Source of the DNA: CAZXFH01 sp964640055
GTDB taxonomy: Bacteria > Fidelibacterota > UBA2242 > JAFGTP01
DNA: 50,331 bases
Assembly: GCA_964640055.1 (NCBI GenBank)
Contig: CAZXFH010000023.1
Location: 1-50,331 of the forward strand
Direction of reading: 5' to 3'
Part shown: one piece after another, positions 8,193-17,373 of the stretch
How positions within the stretch are numbered: the first letter of the stretch is position 1
How the letters are laid out: every line of letters starts with the position of its first letter
Notes under the pieces: model-generated
Database searches by the model: none
The model's input: only the letters and a program-made list of their open reading frames with translations
Told to the model about the DNA's origin: nothing
Position numbers and translations under genes: made by a program

Positions 8193-9179
8193 TTATGCTA
8201 AATGTGCCACTAATTTATCAGTGATTGAATCCGTATCCATGCCCTCGGCCTCTGCATTGAAATTGGGGATAATCCGGTGCCGTAAAACCGGCTTGGAAAC
8301 CTTGATAATATCCTTGATTTCCGGGGTAGTGCGGCCATCCAAAATCGCCAGGGCTTTAGCACCTAATACCAGATACTGTGATGCCCGGGGTCCGGCACCC
8401 CACTCAACCCATTGATTGATAAAATCAGGGGTCTTATCTTGATTAGATCGCGATTGAGAAACCAATTTTACAGCAAATTCAACCACATTGTCCGCTACCG
8501 GAACCCGGCGTACCAATTGCTGATAGGTCTTGATTTCAGCCCGGCTGATGACCTGCTTGACCCGGGTCTCTAATTCTGCAGTTGTGGCCTTGACAATTTG
8601 TTTCTCTTCCTCAAAACTGGGATAATCCACTTTTAAACTGAACATAAAGCGATCCAGCTGCGCTTCCGGTAAGGGATAGGTCCCTTCCTGTTCAATTGGA
8701 TTTTGAGTTGCCAGTACAAAAAAGGGCTCTTCCAGTTGGTATGTATTCCCGGCGGCCGTGATACGATGTTCCTGCATGGCTTCCAAAAGTGCGGCCTGGG
8801 TTTTGGGCGGGGTACGATTGATCTCATCGGCCAGGATAATATTAGCAAACAACGGGCCTTTAAAAAATTTAAACAACCGTTTACCGGTGGTTTTATCTTC
8901 TTCCAGTACTTCCGTACCAGTGATATCTGAGGGCATCAGATCGGGAGTAAACTGAATACGTTTGAAATGGAGGTCCAATAATCCGGCCAGGGTGCGGATC
9001 ATCAGGGTTTTGGCCAGTCCGGGGACACCGATCAACAAACAATGGCCTTGGCAGAGCAAGGCGACCAGCAGCTGATCCAGAATTTTCTGCTGTCCGATGA
9101 TCACATTACCGATTTCGTTAAACAGTTTTACCCGCATTTTATGCAAATCATTTACCTGTTGGACGTCATCTTTAGCCAT
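8193..9179 (-). CDS. MoxR-family AAA+ ATPase
   Basis: MoxR proteins are chaperone-like ATPases that help mature or load cofactors into partner proteins. The 328-residue sequence has a Walker A motif GVPGLAKT (51-58), a Walker B with the MoxR-specific LADEINRTPPKTQAALLEAM (about 116-135), sensor 1 in FVLATQNPIEQEGTYPLPEAQ, and the RASQYLVLGAKALA sensor 2 region. The closely spaced DUF58 gene is its usual partner. The gene starts 186 nt from the divergent tetR gene, so the two share an intergenic control region. Confidence 0.93.
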   Translation of the reverse strand: MAKDDVQQVNDLHKMRVKLFNEIGNVIIGQQKILDQLLVALLCQGHCLLIGVPGLAKTLMIRTLAGLLDLHFKRIQFTPDLMPSDITGTEVLEEDKTTGKRLFKFFKGPLFANIILADEINRTPPKTQAALLEAMQEHRITAAGNTYQLEEPFFVLATQNPIEQEGTYPLPEAQLDRFMFSLKVDYPSFEEEKQIVKATTAELETRVKQVISRAEIKTYQQLVRRVPVADNVVEFAVKLVSQSRSNQDKTPDFINQWVEWGAGPRASQYLVLGAKALAILDGRTTPEIKDIIKVSKPVLRHRIIPNFNAEAEGMDTDSITDKLVAHLA

Positions 9180-9299
9180 AATTCTCCCTTTCGGTTATTT
9201 GCGCCGGGAAGCTATTACTTTCCAGTCATAAGCGCAAGCGGATATCCGCTTTGGAACGGAAAAGCAACGCGGTTTGTTCCCTGGCTTTCGAATTAGGCC

Positions 9300-9348
9300 T
9301 TGACAATATTAACCGGAACAGTTACCTTTTGACTGACTGGTCGGTCAA
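9300..9348 (+). promoter_or_regulatory. Promoter and TetR-type operator before tetR
   Basis: A TTGACA box (9300-9305) is followed after 17 nt by a weaker TACCTT box (9323-9328). Directly behind it lies the 20-bp near-palindrome ttgactgactggtcggtcaa (9329-9348), with 8 of 10 positions matching between half sites and the TGACnGACnnGTCnGTCA pattern found in many TetR operators. It covers the expected transcription start, so binding there would block the promoter. Self-repression by the TetR protein encoded at 9366 is the natural inference. The actual sigma factor preference of this organism is unknown. Confidence 0.72.
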
Positions 9349-9365
9349 ATTAAAGTGAGGTCAAA

Positions 9366-9992
9366 ATGCATGCCCTACCGAAAGACACCCAAAAAAAAAC
9401 ACAAATTATTCAGGCCGCTTTGAAAGTCTTTGCCCACCAAGGACTGGAAAAAGGCACTATCGCTGATATTGCTAAAAGTGCCGGAATTGGCAAAGGTACA
9501 GTCTATGAATACTTCAATAGCAAAGCCGATATATTCGAACATCTGATGGTTGAATATTTTGAAAATATGATGCTGGGCTGGCAGAAAATTATTGAATCAG
9601 AGCCGAATTATATCAATAAAATCACTAAATTAATCGATTATTCCTTTCTGATCTTCGAAGATATGTCTACTGAATATCAAGCCGATTTTTTTATTATCCT
9701 GGAAATTTTTCTGTATGGCTTCCGTCAACAAATGACCGGTGAACCTTCCATTGATCTGGCTAAAATAATGCGGGAACTCTATGCAATGCTTTTACCTGCA
9801 ACTAAAGAAGGGATTGAGAAAGATATCCTTAAACCCATGGATCCGGAACATCTGAATTTTCTGCTCTTCGCCGCCCTGGATGGTATTGTGCTGCACTTCC
9901 TTCTGCAAAAAGAACATTATGATCACAAGCAATTATTAGACGATACCAAGCAAATTCTGTTAAATGGTATTTTAATTGAAAAATATAAATAA
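9366..9992 (+). CDS. TetR/AcrR-family transcriptional regulator
   Basis: A 208-residue repressor. The N-terminal helix-turn-helix is plain: ALKVFAHQGLEKGTIADIAK followed by SAGIGKGTVYEYFNSKADIF (about residues 16-55), the standard TetR DNA-binding domain. The C-terminal part is a helical ligand-binding domain with no assignable ligand. It is the first gene of a four-gene plus-strand run (tetR, LolA-like, beta-barrel, RND transporter), which strongly suggests it represses this exporter until a lipid, solvent or drug-like compound binds. A palindromic operator lies 17 nt upstream of the start. Confidence 0.93.
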   Translation: MHALPKDTQKKTQIIQAALKVFAHQGLEKGTIADIAKSAGIGKGTVYEYFNSKADIFEHLMVEYFENMMLGWQKIIESEPNYINKITKLIDYSFLIFEDMSTEYQADFFIILEIFLYGFRQQMTGEPSIDLAKIMRELYAMLLPATKEGIEKDILKPMDPEHLNFLLFAALDGIVLHFLLQKEHYDHKQLLDDTKQILLNGILIEKYK

Positions 9993-10005
9993 CAGGAGTT
10001 TTGTT

Positions 10006-10755
10006 ATGCAACGATTTGTCAGTATTAGTTTCATTATACTGATCGCCTTTAGTGGCTTAGTAGCAATTCCAGCGGGAGAACAGCTGTTGGATGAGCTCAT
10101 TGGAATGATCAATCCCAAAAATTCCGAAGCCGTAATGACACAAACCATTGAAACCACTGCCGGTCAAACCCGCACTTTAACCTATAAAACCCACACAGCT
10201 AATCAGGGAGAAAAAGTGCTCATGCGTTACCTGGCTCCGGCCCGGGTCCGGGGTAATGCCCTGTTGATGACCGATCACTCCAATAACATCTGGATGTACA
10301 ATCGCCGTACACGGCGGGTGCGTAAATTGGCGACCCATGCCAAACGACAAAGTTTTGAAGGCTCTGATTTTACTTATGAAGATCTGGGGTCCGGCGACGT
10401 TTGGGAAAAAGATTACCAGCCGGAAACAGACGGAATAGCTGCAAAAAGAGGTCAAAAATGCATCAAGCTGGTCTTGAAAGCCAAAACCGAAAAAGTTACC
10501 TACCCGAAATTGATCTGCTGGCTCAGGAACTCCGATCACTTCCCTATTCAGATTGACTATTATAATGCTGATGAGGAACTCCTCAAATCCCTTTCTTTAA
10601 AGGAGATCAAAGAGATCGAGGGGGTCCTGACCCCTATGAAAATGGTGATGTACAATCACCAGGACAATTCCCAAACCAGCATGGCATATGAAAATATCAC
10701 CTATAACGTCCACTTCAAGGCTAATTTTTTCAGTGAAAGAAATTTGAGACACTAA
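10006..10755 (+). CDS. LolA-like outer-membrane lipoprotein-sorting family protein
   Basis: I start it at 10006 because AGGAG (9994-9998) is well spaced from this ATG and a signal peptide follows (MQRFVSISFIILIAFSGLVA); an in-frame ATG at 9976 would overlap tetR. The mature part of the 249-residue protein has the family core LMRYLAPARVRGNALLM, IWMYNRRTRRVRKLA, and SFEGSDFTYEDLG. This LolA/LolB-fold family sits beside RND/MMPL exporters and is thought to carry lipids or lipid-like molecules across the periplasm. It lies 13 nt behind tetR and is followed by a beta-barrel gene and the RND transporter. Confidence 0.85.
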   Translation: MQRFVSISFIILIAFSGLVAIPAGEQLLDELIGMINPKNSEAVMTQTIETTAGQTRTLTYKTHTANQGEKVLMRYLAPARVRGNALLMTDHSNNIWMYNRRTRRVRKLATHAKRQSFEGSDFTYEDLGSGDVWEKDYQPETDGIAAKRGQKCIKLVLKAKTEKVTYPKLICWLRNSDHFPIQIDYYNADEELLKSLSLKEIKEIEGVLTPMKMVMYNHQDNSQTSMAYENITYNVHFKANFFSERNLRH

Positions 10756-10796
10756 GGGAGATGCAAACGAATGCAATTAAAATAACAGGAGGATTT

Positions 10797-11981
10797 ATGC
10801 AGCGGTTGATCAAAGTGATATTGGGATTGATGATCCTGCTGAGTATCGCCCCGGCCAAGGTAAACTGGTATGGATATTATGAGGGCGAAGGCGATTATTT
10901 CTCCCTGCCCACCAATCAGTTCTATATGGGGTACAACAAATTTCGTTTGGACATGAACACCTCCCCCTCCGACCATATCCGCATCGCTGGTGATATTATT
11001 TATAGGCAATATAATGGCCAAACCACTTTTAATTTTATGGATTTTATGGACAAACAGTATTATCCGGTTATCACTCAGGCAACCACTACTGACACGCTCA
11101 GTTATTACCCCTACAGCTTTACCGATACCTTATTTTTCGATAATGTATTCCTGGAATTCCATCATTCCCGGTTTGATTTGATCATTGGGCGTCAGCAAAT
11201 TCCTTCCGGTGTAGGGTATGCCTGGAATCCGACCGACCTTTTTAATGAGAAAGATATTTTCGATCCCACCTATGAGAATCCGGGGGTCGATGCCCTGCAG
11301 CTGCGCATTCCTTTTGGCACAAAATTATATTTAACCACAATCCTGCAGCCAGCCGGGCACTGGCAGACTACCACTCAGTATTACGAAATAAAAACCTGGC
11401 TGTCTCGCTTCGACCTGTCCATACTCTACGGAAAACAAAACGATATCCAATCTTCTTCTCATCCCCGTTATCTTATTCAAACCAGCTTTCTGCCCCGCGA
11501 TATGTACGGATTGACCCTGGAGGGTGAATTATTCGGTTTGGGGGTGCGTACGGAAATAGCTGCTAATCGGCTGAACTATGACAATGATAATCTCCAATAT
11601 GAATATATCCTGGGGGGTGATTACACCTTTAAAAACGCCCTCTACCTGTTGGGTGAATATTACCATAATGACTTTGGTGTAGCTCCCGAAAATACCGAGT
11701 TCATTGATTTTGTGAAATACTATAATTGGGAACGCAAAAGTCTCCATCAGAATTATTTTTTCGGCTTGGCCCGCTATCCGCTCACCGATTTAACGGAAGC
11801 CTCATTATTCTCAATAATCAATCTTGATGATCAAAGTGTGGTGTTGAATCCGCAACTCGTCTATCGGATTTATCAGGATGTGGAAATCACCTTGATGGGC
11901 AATCTGTTTCTCGGCTCCGCAAAAAAGGAATTCGGTTATCAGGATTATGGTGGCCGGATCCGGCTGCGGGCCTATTTTTAA
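10797..11981 (+). CDS. Predicted outer-membrane beta-barrel protein of the exporter operon
   Basis: I chose the ATG at 10797 because a strong AGGAGGA (10787-10793) precedes it and a signal peptide follows directly (MQRLIKVILGLMILLSIAPA); the earlier in-frame ATG at 10761 gives a poor signal sequence. The 394-residue product is rich in alternating aromatic and polar residues, shows repeated amphipathic strands (for example YYEIKTWLSRFDLSILYGKQ) and ends in GGRIRLRAYF, a typical C-terminal barrel strand with terminal Phe. It resembles the porin-like proteins that accompany MMPL exporters. As the middle of a four-gene operon it would be the outer-membrane exit or receptor. No precise family name is supported. 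Confidence 0.72.
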   Translation: MQRLIKVILGLMILLSIAPAKVNWYGYYEGEGDYFSLPTNQFYMGYNKFRLDMNTSPSDHIRIAGDIIYRQYNGQTTFNFMDFMDKQYYPVITQATTTDTLSYYPYSFTDTLFFDNVFLEFHHSRFDLIIGRQQIPSGVGYAWNPTDLFNEKDIFDPTYENPGVDALQLRIPFGTKLYLTTILQPAGHWQTTTQYYEIKTWLSRFDLSILYGKQNDIQSSSHPRYLIQTSFLPRDMYGLTLEGELFGLGVRTEIAANRLNYDNDNLQYEYILGGDYTFKNALYLLGEYYHNDFGVAPENTEFIDFVKYYNWERKSLHQNYFFGLARYPLTDLTEASLFSIINLDDQSVVLNPQLVYRIYQDVEITLMGNLFLGSAKKEFGYQDYGGRIRLRAYF

Positions 11982-12037
11982 TCGCTTGGACAAAATGATT
12001 AACGACAACGAATACTTGGGCTATAAAAGGAGGTTGT

Positions 12038-15000
12038 ATGCGGAAAAAATTATTGCTTAGAATTGCCACCTGGGCGGCGGACCGGACCGGGTGGATGATA
12101 GCCATCATTGTTGTACTCACTCTGGTCGCTGGTATCCTGGCGGAACATATTGAGATCAACATGAACCTGACCGGTCTCTTACCGGAAGAGCATCCCATGG
12201 CCAAAGAATTCGAGCGTATTTTTGAGGAATTCAATGGCGCCAATACCGTTTTTCTGGTTGTGCAGGGAGAACCGCAAAAAATGATCGAATTTGCCAATCA
12301 TATTGGCCCGCAAATCAAAAACCTCGAAACCTGGATCGAGCAAAATGGTTCTGCAAAAGTCCAAAAACAGCACCAACGGACCATGCAGAAAGTAGCGTCT
12401 GGCGAAACTGATTATATGGGGCAATATTTTGATCGTGTGGATGAGAAACTACCGGTGGAATTCATGCGGGATCACGGCATTATGCTGATGAAAAGATCCG
12501 ATCTGAAAAATACCGCGCAAGTCTTTACCGATCCCAATTTTTTACCCTTGCTGACCAACCTGAATAACAGTCTGGAACAGGAATATATTCAGTCTGAAGA
12601 AAAAATATCCACGATCCAGCAAGAGCGTTCGGCTGTCCGCTTTTTGGACGGTATCGAAACCTGGGTTAACCAGACCCGGGATGCGCTCTACCAGGGCGAT
12701 CACCTGGCTCAGAAAGCAGCGACGGCAGCCGATGCAGTTGGCATTGGTAATCCCTACCTGTTTTCACCGGATCGGTCCATGTTACTGATCATGGTGGAAC
12801 CGACCTTCTCGATCCTCAATATGGACTTTGTCATGCCCGCCATCAATGGTTTGGAAGAGCTGGTCAAAACCGAGGCCGCCAAATATAAACTGGAAGCCGG
12901 ATTGACCGGCGGGGCAGTTCTGAGTCGGGACGAAATGGTGGCCGGTACTGAGGATTCCATGTTTTTAACGCTGCTGGCTTTGATTGCCGTAGTCATCCTG
13001 TTTATTGTGACCTTTCGTATGGTCAGTGCTCCGGTCCTGGCTTTGATTAATCTGATGATCGGCATTGTCTGGGCCATGGGCGTTTCCTATCTGCTGGTGC
13101 ACACCCTCAATCTGTTTACCCTGATGGTCTCGGTTATTCTGGTCGGACTGGGGATTGATTTCTCGATCCATATCATCTCCGTGTTTTCCGAACTGGTTTA
13201 TAAAAAAGTGCCCCCCCGGGAAGCCATCCGGATGACATTACAAAAAGTGGGGACCGGCATTATCACCGGTGCGTTCACCACAGCGGCTGCCTTTCTGACG
13301 CTTTATATCGGCCGCAGTTCCGGGATGAAAGAGTTGGGCCTGGTGACAGGTATGGGCCTGCTGACCATTATGCTCTCCACACTCCTGACCCTGCCCACGC
13401 TGCTGATGTTACGCTCACGATACCGGCGCTGGCGCGGCAAAGCAGTAGCCCGGTTCAAAGATGTCTCCTATCGTTCCGTAGGCAATCTGGCCCAGAATAT
13501 TTTTTCTCGCTGGCGACTTTCCCTGGTGAGCTTGCTCATTGTGACTATATTCCTCGGGATCATGGTCACCCGGGTCAGTTTTGATTATAATTATCTGAAT
13601 ATGGAGCCCAAAGGACTGGAATCGATCAAATTGCATGAAAAAATTATTGACAAATACAACATGTCCTCCGACGCCACCCGCCTGACCGCTTCCTCCTTGC
13701 CGGAAAATTACCGTTTCACCCAGGAAGCCAAAGAGAAATCCAGTGTCAGCTATGTGGAATCCCTGACCGATTATCTGCCACCCGAAAACAAACAGATTGC
13801 CCGCCGCCCCACAGTGGATTCCCTGCACAACATTATGCAAAATAAAGCAATTCAAACGAAAATAACCCCACGGGAATGGCGTCAAATCCTGGATGAGATG
13901 TTCCGGCTGGAAGCCAACATCATTGAGATCCAGGACATGGCTTTCATCGGTGGCCAGGACATGGTGGATGATAAAGCCGCCCGCCTGGTCGGCGATGCCA
14001 ATATCGCCCGCTCCATGATGGATCTGAATGATCTGGTGTCACAGTCCACAGTTGCTGAGGCCCACCAACGACTACAGGATATTATCAAAATGCTGGCCCG
14101 GGCACAGAAAGATCAAAATAATCAGAACCTGAAACAGGATATTCAGGCGATAAAAACAGATGCAAAAACACTGGCTGCCAAATTCAAAAAACTTCCTCAA
14201 AATGAAAAGCAAGCCGAGTTGCGCCGCCTGCAACGTCAGCTCACCCAAATCGGGGAGTACAAAGCCGTCCGCGGCCGCTTATCCGATTTTATCAACCAGA
14301 TGGAACAGGAACCAGTAGATCTGACACGGTTCTCTGCTTTTAACCAGGCCTTTGGTAAAACCTATCAAAAACTGGTTCTGAACATGGCAGACACCAGCCA
14401 AATAACAATGGCCAGCTTGCCCGCTTTTGTCAAAGACAAATATATCAGTAAAAATGGTGAATTGTTTCTGATCACAGTCTATCCTAAAGGCGACATCTGG
14501 AACATCAAATACCTGGAGCAGTTTACCGAACAGACCCGGGAGATCACCCATCATATTGCCGGCACACCGCCGATGTTCTATGTGTTGATCAAAATCATCG
14601 GTCGCGATGGGCGCAATGCCGCTGTCCTGACGCTGATCGTGGTCTTTTTGCTCTTATTGGCGGATTTTAAATCTTTCAGTCAGGCGCTGCTGGCTATGGT
14701 TCCCCTGATCACCGGTTTTGTCTGGATGCTGGGTATTATGGGACTCACCGGGGTACAAATGACTCTGGTCAATATTATGGCCCTGCCCCTGATTCTGGGG
14801 ATTGGGATTGATGACGGCGTACATCTCTTACACCGTTACCGTATTGAAGGTAAAGGCGCGATCAAAGCAGTTTACCGCTCTACCGGCAAGGCCATTACCA
14901 TTACTTCACTGACCACCATGCTGGCCTTTGGGTCGCTGGTCTTTGCCCGCTACCGGGGCTATGGCAGTTTGGGGATTGCGCTGTTTATCGGCGTGGGTGC

Positions 15001-15058
15001 CTGTCTGCTGACCTCAATCCTGATCCTGCCGGCTATTCTGGGGATGACGGAAAAATAA
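12038..15058 (+). CDS. RND/MMPL-superfamily exporter
   Basis: A 1006-residue inner-membrane transporter with the duplicated RND layout: one N-terminal membrane helix (about 12-34), a periplasmic domain, five helices (about 305-455) including GLGIDFSIHIISVF (about 370), a second membrane helix near 488-508, another large periplasmic domain, and a final bundle (about 865-1005) with GIGIDDGVHLLHRY (about 920). The acidic residues in those two motifs fit proton coupling. The second periplasmic loop holds a long, Gln/Lys-rich, probably coiled-coil stretch (about 670-760). The MMPL/HpnN-like group moves lipids and hydrophobic compounds. AAAAGGAGG lies just before the ATG. It ends the tetR operon. 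Confidence 0.9.
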   Translation: MRKKLLLRIATWAADRTGWMIAIIVVLTLVAGILAEHIEINMNLTGLLPEEHPMAKEFERIFEEFNGANTVFLVVQGEPQKMIEFANHIGPQIKNLETWIEQNGSAKVQKQHQRTMQKVASGETDYMGQYFDRVDEKLPVEFMRDHGIMLMKRSDLKNTAQVFTDPNFLPLLTNLNNSLEQEYIQSEEKISTIQQERSAVRFLDGIETWVNQTRDALYQGDHLAQKAATAADAVGIGNPYLFSPDRSMLLIMVEPTFSILNMDFVMPAINGLEELVKTEAAKYKLEAGLTGGAVLSRDEMVAGTEDSMFLTLLALIAVVILFIVTFRMVSAPVLALINLMIGIVWAMGVSYLLVHTLNLFTLMVSVILVGLGIDFSIHIISVFSELVYKKVPPREAIRMTLQKVGTGIITGAFTTAAAFLTLYIGRSSGMKELGLVTGMGLLTIMLSTLLTLPTLLMLRSRYRRWRGKAVARFKDVSYRSVGNLAQNIFSRWRLSLVSLLIVTIFLGIMVTRVSFDYNYLNMEPKGLESIKLHEKIIDKYNMSSDATRLTASSLPENYRFTQEAKEKSSVSYVESLTDYLPPENKQIARRPTVDSLHNIMQNKAIQTKITPREWRQILDEMFRLEANIIEIQDMAFIGGQDMVDDKAARLVGDANIARSMMDLNDLVSQSTVAEAHQRLQDIIKMLARAQKDQNNQNLKQDIQAIKTDAKTLAAKFKKLPQNEKQAELRRLQRQLTQIGEYKAVRGRLSDFINQMEQEPVDLTRFSAFNQAFGKTYQKLVLNMADTSQITMASLPAFVKDKYISKNGELFLITVYPKGDIWNIKYLEQFTEQTREITHHIAGTPPMFYVLIKIIGRDGRNAAVLTLIVVFLLLLADFKSFSQALLAMVPLITGFVWMLGIMGLTGVQMTLVNIMALPLILGIGIDDGVHLLHRYRIEGKGAIKAVYRSTGKAITITSLTTMLAFGSLVFARYRGYGSLGIALFIGVGACLLTSILILPAILGMTEK

Positions 15059-15328
15059 TTGTCTAAAACATCACCCAATATGGCCCACCTGGGGGATTAA
15101 GGGGGTTGACAGTATCGATAATGATGCCAAAAGGTACGGATAACCTGACACCCGCCGCAAAAAAATAGTAAGAACACGAGCCGCTGAAGCACCTCGCTTA
15201 AGCGGCCAAGCATCATGAATGGCGCTAGGCAGCTATGACAGGGTGCTTTAGCGCTTGTCCTGTAGGAAAGTATGACCGTATCAGGATCCTTTACGAAATT
15301 AAGCGAGGTCATTGATGGCTGCGCTTGC
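15059..15328. other. Hairpin-rich gene-free gap between converging genes
   Basis: This 270-nt gap separates the RND gene and the copper ATPase gene, which converge. It has a strong hairpin at 15180-15206 (arms GCCGCTGAAGC / GCTTAAGCGGC, 10 of 11 paired, 5-nt loop) and a second at 15238-15263 (ACAGG / CCTGT with an inner GTGC / GCGC stem). Words are re-used in inverted form: ACCTCGCTTAA (15191-15201) against TTAAGCGAGGT (15299-15309), and GCTGAAGCACC (15183-15193) against GGTGCTTTAGC (15242-15252, 10 of 11). There is no adjacent T run of terminator type. A minus-strand 71-codon frame here is not convincing as a gene. Confidence 0.6.
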
Positions 15329-17359
15329 TCATTCGCTGGTCAGCGCTACCCGCCGCAACAGCTGGGCATTCAGGGCCACGATCACAGTGCTCAGCGACAT
15401 GACCAGCGCGCCGATGGCCACCGGCATCAGAAATCCAATCGGGGCGAGTACGCCCGCAGCCAAGGGAATGGCAATGATATTGTAGCCGGCCGCCCACCAG
15501 AGATTTTGCACCATTTTGCGGTAGCTGGCCTGGCTGATCTTGAGAATATTCAGAATATCAGCCGGATTATTTTTCACCAGGATGATATCCGCGGATTCCA
15601 CGGCTACATCGGTTCCGCTGCCAATCGCAATGCCGATATCAGCGCGTACCAGGGCCGGGGCGTCGTTCACCCCATCCCCCACCATGGCAACTCTCTTTCC
15701 CTGGGACTGAATATCAGCAACCGTTTTGTCCTTATCCTGCGGCAATACTTCTGCAAAATAGCGATCAATATTTAATTCCTGGGCGACAGCGGCTGCGACC
15801 GGTTCACTATCGCCGGTCAGCATGGCCACTTCGATCTGCTGCTTCTGCAGCTGTTTTACAACCCGATAACTCTGCGCCCGGATTTCATCGGCAATGGCAA
15901 AGGCAGCCAAAGGTTTTTTATTGCGGATCAGGTATACGACTGACTGCCCTTTTTTTCCGGCCCGGGATCTAAAATCCGCAAAATGAGCAGCCAGATCCAG
16001 CGCCAGTTTTTCCAGAAGTCCCGGACCGCCGACATAAAACTTATCCTCTTTATATTCAGCACTTACCCCCCGCCCTTTAAGTGCTGTAAAATTTTTGAAT
16101 TGCGGAATATCCAGTTGTTTTTCATCCGCGGCTTTACGGATTGCTTTGGCCATCAGATGCTCGGAATCCCGTTCCACAGCTGCTGCCCAGGCCAAAGCTT
16201 GCTCAGCAGTGATATCCGGAGCTGTTTCTAAATCAATAACTTTATGTTCACCTTTGGTCAAGGTACCTGTCTTATCAAACATAACCGTATCAATCTGACG
16301 GGCCTGCTCTGCAGCCAGCCGGTCGCGCAGCAGAATACCATGCTGAGCGGCCACCGAAGTGGTAATCGCGACTACTAATGGGATCGCCAGGCCCAGGGCA
16401 TGGGGGCAGGCAATCACCAGCACGGTTACCACCCGCTTCAGCACCTCCAGCTCCAGCCCGACAAAAAGGATCCAGATCACTGCGGTCAGCGCAGCAGCTC
16501 CCAGGGCGGCATAGAACAGCCAGCCAGCGGCTTTGTCAGCCATGACCTGAGTATCAGATTTACTTTTTTGCGCTTCATCCACCAGGTGCATAATCTTGGA
16601 CAAAGTACTGCTTTCGCCGGAATGAGTGACCTTTACCCGCAGGCTACCCTCTCCGTTAACAGTTCCGCCGATCACTTCATCACCTTTGGTCTTTTGCACG
16701 GGCTTGGATTCGCCGGTGAGCATGGCTTCATTCACAGCCGATTCGCCCCTGATCACTTCCCCGTCGGCAGCAATGCTTTCCCCCGGACGCACCAAAAAGA
16801 GATCACCCTGCTCAAGTGCATTGACCGGCACTTTCTCAGTGCTTCCGTCCGCCTTAATCCGCTCGGCTTCATCAGGCAGCAGCTGCGCCAATTGATCCAG
16901 CGCACCCGAGGCCTGCCGGATACTGCGCATCTCCATCCAATGCCCCAGCAACATCACATCAATCAGGGTAACCAATTCCCAGAAAAAACTCCGTCCTAGT
17001 GAAAATAACAAGGCTGCCAGACTGTATACAAAAGCAACACTGATGGCCAAAGAGATAAGGGTCATCATACCCGGCTGACGCTTTTGCAGTTCACCGGCTG
17101 CCATCTTCAGAAACGGTATTCCGCCGATTACAAATATCACTATTGACAATAGCGGCGTGATCCAGGCACTGCCCGGAAACTGAATTCCCTCGTAATTGAA
17201 CCAGCCCTGTATTGTGGGACTGCAGAGGATCACCGGAATACTCAGAACCAGACAAATCCAGAAGCGGTTCCGAAACATACGCTCATGCCCGCGATGGCCA
17301 TGACTCTTATGCTGATGTTGTTTCTGATTATCATGCCCGCTATTGTTGTGTTTCAGCAT
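15329..17359 (-). CDS. copB: CopB-type copper/silver-translocating P-type ATPase
   Basis: The 676-residue P1B ATPase has a His-rich cytoplasmic tail (about 9-25) instead of CxxC metal-binding domains, the membrane metal motif CPH (318-320, in VIACPHALGLAIPL), the actuator TGES (215-218), the phosphorylation site DKTGTLT (362-368) and the hinge GDGVND (561-566). The nucleotide-binding loop reads SEHLMAKAI, a variant of the usual SEHPxAxAI. A CPH motif with a His-rich tail marks the CopB subgroup, which exports copper or silver ions. GGGAGGA precedes the ATG. By eye its base use is more GC-rich than the neighbouring plsY region. No copper regulator or chaperone gene adjoins it. Confidence 0.93.
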   Translation of the reverse strand: MLKHNNSGHDNQKQHQHKSHGHRGHERMFRNRFWICLVLSIPVILCSPTIQGWFNYEGIQFPGSAWITPLLSIVIFVIGGIPFLKMAAGELQKRQPGMMTLISLAISVAFVYSLAALLFSLGRSFFWELVTLIDVMLLGHWMEMRSIRQASGALDQLAQLLPDEAERIKADGSTEKVPVNALEQGDLFLVRPGESIAADGEVIRGESAVNEAMLTGESKPVQKTKGDEVIGGTVNGEGSLRVKVTHSGESSTLSKIMHLVDEAQKSKSDTQVMADKAAGWLFYAALGAAALTAVIWILFVGLELEVLKRVVTVLVIACPHALGLAIPLVVAITTSVAAQHGILLRDRLAAEQARQIDTVMFDKTGTLTKGEHKVIDLETAPDITAEQALAWAAAVERDSEHLMAKAIRKAADEKQLDIPQFKNFTALKGRGVSAEYKEDKFYVGGPGLLEKLALDLAAHFADFRSRAGKKGQSVVYLIRNKKPLAAFAIADEIRAQSYRVVKQLQKQQIEVAMLTGDSEPVAAAVAQELNIDRYFAEVLPQDKDKTVADIQSQGKRVAMVGDGVNDAPALVRADIGIAIGSGTDVAVESADIILVKNNPADILNILKISQASYRKMVQNLWWAAGYNIIAIPLAAGVLAPIGFLMPVAIGALVMSLSTVIVALNAQLLRRVALTSE

Positions 17360-17373
17360 GTTTAATTCCTCCC

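Noticed and set aside
15097..15312. 71-codon minus-strand frame in the gap behind the RND gene
   Set aside because: It runs through the hairpins, has no ribosome binding site and gives an unfamiliar Cys- and aromatic-rich peptide; the nucleic-acid structure explains the stretch better.
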